From NCBI GenBank assembly GCA_039725955.1, contig CP091034.1, forward strand, positions 620,001 to 684,000: DNA of 64,000 nt, written 5' to 3'. Under the pieces are notes generated by a model. It saw only the letters and a list, made by a program, of their open reading frames with translations, had not been told where the DNA came from and did no database searches. The position numbers and the translations under genes were made by a program. Source of the stretch: Sinorhizobium sp. B11 (GTDB lineage: Bacteria; Pseudomonadota; Alphaproteobacteria; Rhizobiales; Rhizobiaceae). Below are positions 56,419 through 64,000 of this stretch, piece by piece. How positions within the stretch are numbered: position 1 is the stretch's first letter; the number at the start of each line of letters is the position of its first letter.

Positions 56419-58317
56419 TTAGGGCTGGGTTTTCGTCGGTGTGTTGAACAGCGGCACCGGCGAAATGACCGGGTTTGGCCACGAGCCGCCGATGAAGAAG
56501 GGCAGCAGCGGCAGATCGGCCACTTTGGCCGGGTCGGTCGCTTCCAGTGAGCCGGAGAGCGCAAGTCCGTTGGACTCATAAGTGATGAGACCCGACAGCG
56601 TCAGCGATTGATCCAAACCGGCAAAACGCGCGTCGTGGATTTCTGCTGTGCCGTTGGTGAAGTCGGCCTGGAGATCGAGCTTGTTGAAGGCAAAAGACCC
56701 GTTTGCGGCAGAGCTCAGGGCGAAGAAAGGCTTCTGCGCAGCCTGAGTACGAAATGCGGTAATGTCCACGCCGGGAATGGATCCTGCTCCCGCCGAGAAT
56801 TTCAGCTTGCCGGTGACATCGGCAAGTCCCGTCGTCCAGATCGCTTTCGGGGTCTGCAGTGAAAGGTCGAGAGAGCCGGTCGCATGCGGTAGCGGCCCCT
56901 TGAGCTGCAATTTTTCGGCAAGAGCATTGAAATCCGCATTGCGGATCGAAAGCTGCAATTTGCCGCCACCGTCGAAATCGCGGCGGGTCGCCTCCAGATG
57001 GGCAGTCATTTCGCCGCCCTCGAACTGGCTGTCGCCGATATCGAATTTCGCTTCCTCGCCGGCGACGATCACGCTGGCCCCGACATCCGCGAGCGAAAAG
57101 ATCCCCATCTGCGCCTGTCGCGCGGAAAGCCGGACGTCCAGATCGAGAAGTTGCAGCGGTCCGAGAGGGCTCGGTAGCAGCATGTCGCCCAGGCCGCCGG
57201 CCGCAAGTCTGAGTGCGAAGGCATCGAGGAACGGCTTGAGGTTCATCTGATCGAAGGCAAGCGTCCCACCAATCTTCGGCCGCTTACCAGGTGCAACGGT
57301 CAGATCCATCACTCCGGTGGCGCTCGCATCGTTCAGCGTCATGCTGACATTGTTGAAGCGGAAACCGTTGGATACCGACGCCACGTCCGAGGTCACCGAT
57401 GCGCTCTTGAGCGACTCGATGCCGGGGATCGACCGGCCCGACCATTGCAAGAGGGCCGGCACGTCCGGAAAGCTGGCGTTGATATTGCCTGAGACCGACG
57501 AGAGGCTCACCATGCTGCCGACGCCCTGGAAGCGCGCGGTCATCAGGTTCGAAGCGATCGAGGCCTTCATCTCTGCATTCTTGCCGGCAAAGACGAGCAG
57601 TGGCGCAGCCGAGGAAAAATCGACCTTCAGGTCCTGACCGTTGAGCCGTGCAATGAGGACGGCCGAAATCGCTCTCGACAGCTTCGGCCAGGCGATATCG
57701 GCTGCGACGTCGTCGAAGCGGTAGACATTGCCCGTCTGTGTGTCGGTCAATGTCAGCATGCCGTCCTCGACCGTCACGGCGCCGATATCGGCGTCGAGCT
57801 TCGGATCGAGAACCTCGGTGCCGCTGTCGTCCCGCACTCCACCGATGGCCCGCGCCAGAAGGCCGGCGTAGCTCCAGTCGATCAGACCATTCTCATCACG
57901 CGTCAGCGCGAGGCTGGGCCGCAGCAGGTGAAATTGGTGGAAGCGTGTTCGGCCGCGCAGCGCATCGATAAGGCTGAAATCGGCCGAAAGGCTTTCGATG
58001 CGGCCGAGCAGCTTGTCGCCGCTTTCACGCGGTTGCCGGATGGTGACGTCATTTAGCGTGATGCGCGGCGTCGGCCAGAATTCGAGAACCGGATTGCCCT
58101 TGATCTCGGCGTGATAGCCCGTCCATTTCGACAGGGCGTCCTCGATGCCGGAGCGCACGAAGCCGGTGGAAATAAGATAGGGCGCGGCGATCCTGAGCGC
58201 GAGGAAGAAGGCAAGGCCGGCTAGCAATACGATCGTGGAGACACGGGCAAAGGCCGGCAGCCAGCGCGAGGCGGGGCCAATCCTTTTTCGCCATCTGCCT
58301 TCTCTTGACGTACCCAT
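56419..58317 (-). CDS. AsmA-family envelope protein
   Basis: This 632-residue protein has a single N-terminal membrane helix (about 27-48: VSTIVLLAGLAFFLALRIAA) and a large periplasmic part. The N-terminal AsmA domain includes GYHAEIKGNPVLEFWPTPRI (about 67-86); a second conserved region lies at about 400-600. Proteins of this family span the periplasm and are thought to move lipids or assist outer-membrane assembly. It is convergent with potI and divergent from the acetoacetyl-CoA synthetase gene. Confidence 0.85.
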   Translation of the reverse strand: MGTSREGRWRKRIGPASRWLPAFARVSTIVLLAGLAFFLALRIAAPYLISTGFVRSGIEDALSKWTGYHAEIKGNPVLEFWPTPRITLNDVTIRQPRESGDKLLGRIESLSADFSLIDALRGRTRFHQFHLLRPSLALTRDENGLIDWSYAGLLARAIGGVRDDSGTEVLDPKLDADIGAVTVEDGMLTLTDTQTGNVYRFDDVAADIAWPKLSRAISAVLIARLNGQDLKVDFSSAAPLLVFAGKNAEMKASIASNLMTARFQGVGSMVSLSSVSGNINASFPDVPALLQWSGRSIPGIESLKSASVTSDVASVSNGFRFNNVSMTLNDASATGVMDLTVAPGKRPKIGGTLAFDQMNLKPFLDAFALRLAAGGLGDMLLPSPLGPLQLLDLDVRLSARQAQMGIFSLADVGASVIVAGEEAKFDIGDSQFEGGEMTAHLEATRRDFDGGGKLQLSIRNADFNALAEKLQLKGPLPHATGSLDLSLQTPKAIWTTGLADVTGKLKFSAGAGSIPGVDITAFRTQAAQKPFFALSSAANGSFAFNKLDLQADFTNGTAEIHDARFAGLDQSLTLSGLITYESNGLALSGSLEATDPAKVADLPLLPFFIGGSWPNPVISPVPLFNTPTKTQP

Positions 58318-58479
58318 GAGCTCCGCCGGAATTTCAGTCGGTTACCGGTTATTTTCTGATTTTGCCGGATATATGAAATACCGGGCATATGCAAATCCAA
58401 CGCGCAGCGGATCGCGCCGTTGCACACTTTATAATGCAATGCAGCATGATATAAGTTCTGCATTGGGGAGGAGGATTGA

Positions 58480-60432
<1,953 letters not shown>

Positions 60433-60483
60433 TAGCGGCAGCTAAACTACAAGCTTTTGCCGTTGATCAATTCCGCTTATTGG

Positions 60484-60566
60484 AAACCTTTCATTAAGAA
60501 AGGTTTGTCAAAGGTGAAGCCAACTTGGAGACCATACATGAAGAGATGGTCTGGAACCGCGGTTCC
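60484..60566 (+). other. Structured convergent intergenic region, possible small RNA
   Basis: The gap 60433-60709 holds no gene but has dense symmetry: AAACCTTTC/GAAAGGTTT (60484-60506, loop ATTAA), AGACCAT/ATGGTCT (60529-60552) and the adjoining 14-bp palindrome GGAACCGCGGTTCC (60553-60566). A terminator follows at 60617-60641. It could be the 3' end of the acetoacetyl-CoA synthetase mRNA or an independent small RNA; no clear promoter is visible. Confidence 0.4.
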
Positions 60567-60616
60567 CGAAACATGACGTTCTCAGACTAAGCTCTTGTTT
60601 TACCAGCACTAACTCC

Positions 60617-60641
60617 AAAAGGCAGCCATCGGCTGCCTTTT
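60617..60641. terminator. Terminator between acsA2 and the sensor kinase gene
   Basis: AAAAGGCAGCC (60617-60627) and GGCTGCCTTTT (60631-60641) form a perfect 11-bp stem on a 3-base loop; with A and T on both sides it can work in both directions. Confidence 0.9.
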
Positions 60642-60709
60642 CTTTGGCGAGCGTTTCCAGAAGAAACGCAAAGCGGGTCTGCGTTTGATATTGCGCGGAG
60701 AACGAGGCT

Positions 60710-63700
60710 TTAACCCGCCAGCACACGTTGTGACGGAAAAGTGATCTCCACCAGCGTACCCTCATTCGGCGCAGAATTGATCGAGAAAATCGCCCTGTTG
60801 GCATCGACCATTGCCTTCGTGAGCGGCAGGCCGAGACCGGTGCCGTCGCCGCGATGACGCGACTGCGTGGAGGACACCTGCCGGAATGGCTTCATTGCCT
60901 GGTCGAGTTCGCTGCGCGTCATGCCGATGCCCGTATCGCGCACCCGCACCGCCACGCTGCCGTTCGTCTCATAGGATGTGGAAACGACGATCTGCCCGCC
61001 TGATGGCGTGAAGCGGATGGCGTTCGACAGGATGTTCAGTGCGATCTGCTTGATGGAGCGCAGGTCGGCGACGACGTCGGGAACCGACTGCGACAGGGCT
61101 GTGCGAATGATGACCCGCTGGCTGTTTGCCTGCGGCTGCACCAGTGCCACTGCTTCCGAGATCGCTTCGTTGAGGCCGACGGAGGCGAAGTCGAGATCCA
61201 TCTCACCCGCCTCGATCTTGGAAATATCGAGCAGGTCGTTGACGATATCGAGAACATGCCTGCCGGAACGGCCGATGTCGTTTGCATATTCGATGTAGCG
61301 CGGATGGCCGATCGGCCCGAAGCGCTCGCTCGCCATCATGTCGGAAAAGCCGATGATGGCGTTGAGCGGCGTGCGGATCTCATGGCTGACGCGGGCAAGG
61401 AAATCCGTCTTGTGGGCATTGGCGGTTTCGGCTGCGCCCTTGGCATTGCGCAGCTCGTCCTCGGTGCGCTTCCACTGGGTGATATCGCGGATGACGGCGC
61501 AATAACCGTTGGAAGAGGTCAATTGCCCCATGGTCATGAACAGCGGCACGAAGCCGCCTGCAGCCTCGCGACCGATCACCTCGCGCCCATCATTCAGCAC
61601 GCTTGCGACACCATGGCCGGAAAGCCCGTGCAGATAGTCGAGCACCGCTTTCTGGCTCTCATGGGCAAACAGCATGACGAAGGGTTTGCCGCGCGTTTCC
61701 TGTTCGTCGTAGTTGAAGAGGGCGCTTGCCGAACGGTTCATCGAGCGGATATCGCCTTCCGTGCCGATGACCACGACGCCATCGGTCGCCGTCTCCAGGA
61801 TCGAGCGCAATTCCTCCACCTCGACCTGCAGTTTGGCGACCTTCTCCACCATCCGGTCGGTGCGCTGGTCGAGGCGGATAACCTCGCCTTTGCCTTCCTC
61901 GCGGCTTTCGACCGGCATCAGCGCCAGCATCAGGGCGTTGGAATCTTCCCAGCGAACCGATTGCAGGCGGGCCGTGACCGGTACCAGCCTGTCATCGGCT
62001 TTGACGAGCATCATCGTGCCCGCACCGTTTTCGAGGTCGTGGCGCTGCAGCAAGGCATCGATGCCACCCACTTCGGAGAGGGCTTCGACGGAATTATAGC
62101 CCGTCAGCCGCATGAACTCCGGATTGCCATGGATCAGCTGGTCGCCGGCATGGATCAGCACCGCAACAGGCAGCAGATCGACGGTCGCAGCCGAAAGCCC
62201 GTCCGTCATCTTCACGCGCGGCGGAATGAAGCTGGTCAAGACCTCGATCTGGCTGACCGTCTCCTGCAGACCTTCCGTCACCTCGTCTTCCGCTTCAGCT
62301 GCAGGAATTTCTTCCACTTCGGCGGCAGCCTCTTCCGCCAGCGGTTCTGCCGCGGCTTCGTAGATTGCTTCCTGAGGTACTGTCGGTTCGAAGACGGAAG
62401 GCTGGTTAACTGTCTCTTCTGGGGCGGATGCCTGTTCGGCATCAGGCTCCGGCTGCGGCGGCGTGACCGGCTCGTCGTTGCGCGCGCCGAAGGCCTCGAG
62501 GCGCTTGGCGATTTCACGGAAATTTGCCTGTTCGGCAGCTGTCAGACCGCTGCCCGCACTGTGCAACTGTACGATCTTGTCGGTGAAGCGGCGGCTCGGC
62601 GTCTCGGAAAGACGCAGCGCTGGCGGCTCGTCCTGCCCGTCGCGCGGCTCGTGACGATGCTCGGCAACTGGCTCGGCGGCAGATTGCTCCTCGTCGACAG
62701 GTTCCGAAGCAACCGTCTCTTCCGGGACGGTTTCTTCTTCTGCTGCTTCCACGTCCGAGCCGGTGTTTTCGTCGACGGCAGCTACTGCATCTTCGCCCTG
62801 CGGCGCAGCCTCGGCAACCTCGTCAGATTGCTCTCGCGGCAGTTCAGCCTCTTCCGGCACCGTTTCGTTGGCCGGTCCAAGATAGGAGGCATCATGGCCG
62901 ATGCCGTCTGGCCCCAGCGTCAGTCCGAGCGCCAGAGGATCTTCCTGAGCGTCCGACAGACGCACCACCCCGAAGCCGCGGAAACCATCGAAGTCGCGGT
63001 TGCGTGTGTAGGTCGGCAGGGCGGCAAGATCGACCGGTACGACGAGGCTCGTGCCCTCGATCGGCCAGTAGATCGTCTTGCCGGACCAGGTGTCGCGACG
63101 TGCCAGGGCCTCGGAGAGCTTTGATTCCGGATCGAGGTTGAAGAGGGCAGCGATGTCCGAGAAAGCGCTGCCGATGATGTTGCTCGCGTGCGGGCCGACA
63201 GCTTCGGCGAACTCATGCGAAACTTCGCTGAAACGGCCTTCCGCATCGATCTTCCAGACGAAGCGGGTGGCGCGGCTGTTCGGCTTGAAGACGAAGCTGC
63301 TTTTCAGGGCGCTGTCAGGCTCATCCGGAACCACGGGTGCTGCCGCGAAGTTTTCGGCGACGGAAGCGGACGGCTCGATCTGTTCGGCAACCGGAGCTTC
63401 TGCATCTGTCTCCACGGTTGCTTCCGTTGCAGCAGACGCCTCGATCGGCTGCTCCATCTGCCCGCGGGTATTCTCGACGTCGACTTCAGGACCGGAAACG
63501 CCGTCATCCACCTGCGGCTCGGATTGGGCTTCGATTGCTGCCGGTTCGCTGACCTCGACTGAGCCCTCCGTCTCGCCGGTAATGTCTTCCAGCGTTTCCT
63601 CGACTTCTTCGATGCCGGAAACGGCATCGATCGCCTCGGCTTCGGTGAAGCCGGCTGCGGGCGCCGCGACACCGGCGATATCAGCCACTGCGGTTTCTGC

Positions 63701-64000
63701 CGATGCAATTTCCTGCGGCGCAGGCTCTTCGACATTGGCGGAGGGCTCGATCGGGTCGAGATGACCGATTGCCGTCTCGACGGCGAAGAGAAGATGGAGT
63801 GCGGGCTCGTCGTTGAGTTTGCCGACGGCAGCCGGCAGATAACCACGACCGGTTGCGACCGGTCGCTTCACCAGCCGGTCCGGATGGGCTCCGGCAAGCG
63901 TGATGAGTGTCCTTGCCGCCTGCTGAGTGATGCCGAGCGAGGCGAAACCTGGCGAAGCGGCTATGACGTCACCTTCGGCCCCGATCACCGCCATATGCGT
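60710..64000 (-). CDS. cbrA: PAS-domain sensor histidine kinase, CbrA-like (5' end outside window)
   Basis: At least 1094 residues are visible; the frame is open through the window edge, so the true start may lie outside. From the N side come a short conserved region (1-70), an acidic low-complexity region (75-225), a PAS-like domain (about 240-345) and a second acidic region (350-590). Two PAS domains follow at about 625-710 and 745-855. Then comes the kinase core with phospho-accepting His871 in VSHEIRTPLNAIIGFSDMMA and an ATPase domain with DTGIGM and GDGTGLGLPL. The kinase core is of the PleC/DivJ/PdhS group controlling the CtrA cell-cycle pathway. The position beside acsA2 matches S. meliloti cbrA. 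Confidence 0.8.
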   Translation of the reverse strand, partial: THMAVIGAEGDVIAASPGFASLGITQQAARTLITLAGAHPDRLVKRPVATGRGYLPAAVGKLNDEPALHLLFAVETAIGHLDPIEPSANVEEPAPQEIASAETAVADIAGVAAPAAGFTEAEAIDAVSGIEEVEETLEDITGETEGSVEVSEPAAIEAQSEPQVDDGVSGPEVDVENTRGQMEQPIEASAATEATVETDAEAPVAEQIEPSASVAENFAAAPVVPDEPDSALKSSFVFKPNSRATRFVWKIDAEGRFSEVSHEFAEAVGPHASNIIGSAFSDIAALFNLDPESKLSEALARRDTWSGKTIYWPIEGTSLVVPVDLAALPTYTRNRDFDGFRGFGVVRLSDAQEDPLALGLTLGPDGIGHDASYLGPANETVPEEAELPREQSDEVAEAAPQGEDAVAAVDENTGSDVEAAEEETVPEETVASEPVDEEQSAAEPVAEHRHEPRDGQDEPPALRLSETPSRRFTDKIVQLHSAGSGLTAAEQANFREIAKRLEAFGARNDEPVTPPQPEPDAEQASAPEETVNQPSVFEPTVPQEAIYEAAAEPLAEEAAAEVEEIPAAEAEDEVTEGLQETVSQIEVLTSFIPPRVKMTDGLSAATVDLLPVAVLIHAGDQLIHGNPEFMRLTGYNSVEALSEVGGIDALLQRHDLENGAGTMMLVKADDRLVPVTARLQSVRWEDSNALMLALMPVESREEGKGEVIRLDQRTDRMVEKVAKLQVEVEELRSILETATDGVVVIGTEGDIRSMNRSASALFNYDEQETRGKPFVMLFAHESQKAVLDYLHGLSGHGVASVLNDGREVIGREAAGGFVPLFMTMGQLTSSNGYCAVIRDITQWKRTEDELRNAKGAAETANAHKTDFLARVSHEIRTPLNAIIGFSDMMASERFGPIGHPRYIEYANDIGRSGRHVLDIVNDLLDISKIEAGEMDLDFASVGLNEAISEAVALVQPQANSQRVIIRTALSQSVPDVVADLRSIKQIALNILSNAIRFTPSGGQIVVSTSYETNGSVAVRVRDTGIGMTRSELDQAMKPFRQVSSTQSRHRGDGTGLGLPLTKAMVDANRAIFSINSAPNEGTLVEITFPSQRVLAG

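Noticed and set aside
61256..63124. 622-codon open frame on the + strand
   Set aside because: It is antisense to the PAS sensor kinase, including its low-complexity regions; no ribosome binding site or domain seen.

Overview
The window reads as a stretch of the main chromosome of an alphaproteobacterium of the Rhizobiaceae, most likely Rhizobium in the narrow sense. The evidence is the family-specific motility set (MotB-MotC-MotD/FliK, the orphan regulator Rem, FlaF/FlbT, flagellins of about 300 residues), the alpha-glucoside operon aglR-aglEFGAK, the zwf-pgl-edd operon, and a CbrA-type sensor kinase next to an acetoacetyl-CoA synthetase gene. From memory, the gene order follows the Sinorhizobium meliloti chromosome closely; no database search was possible. 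I saw no tRNA, rRNA, CRISPR array or insertion sequence.

Bases 1-20700 are one motility block read on the + strand. It holds three closely related flagellin genes (the first truncated by the window edge), one divergent flagellin, a FliH-like protein, motB, motC, fliK (motD), a lytic transglycosylase, rem, flgE, flgK, flgL, flaF, flbT, flgD, fliQ, flhA, fliR and four small flagellar-type genes, closed by a strong terminator. The most important anomaly is a one-base insertion in flgL that splits it into two frames. The two full typical flagellin genes share a structured leader with a covarying stem and a hairpin over the ribosome binding site, a plausible target for FlbT/FlaF-type translational control.

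Bases 20960-24730 carry a WecG/TagA-type glycosyltransferase, a Wzz/GumC-like chain-length protein and folD. Bases 24740-33160 hold the alpha-glucoside uptake and hydrolysis system with two LacI-type operators between aglR and aglE, then a PilZ-like protein. On the - strand, 33180-37270 is the Entner-Doudoroff entry (zwf, pgl, edd). This fits the transporter beside it: imported alpha-glucosides are cut to glucose, which feeds this pathway. Next on the - strand is a glutamine synthetase-like ligase with an FAD oxidase, resembling the gamma-glutamyl-putrescine route.

Bases 40270-49080 contain a flavoprotein, a tiny membrane protein, two chemoreceptors with unusual upstream palindromes (one also with a leader ORF that takes the only good ribosome binding site), and LysR and LuxR regulators. 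Bases 49090-52210 hold isocitrate lyase and its divergent RamB-like regulator, separated by repeated TGTAA elements. Bases 52330-56410 are a putrescine/spermidine ABC transporter (potFGHI). An AsmA-family protein, acetoacetyl-CoA synthetase, a structured convergent intergenic region and a large PAS histidine kinase (CbrA-like, cut by the window end) complete the window.

The genes divide between motility and chemotaxis, central carbon use (glucosides, Entner-Doudoroff, glyoxylate, acetoacetate) and polyamine use. No obviously foreign island is visible. The novelty lies in regulatory RNA and DNA structures, small genes and the flgL lesion rather than in a new gene cluster.
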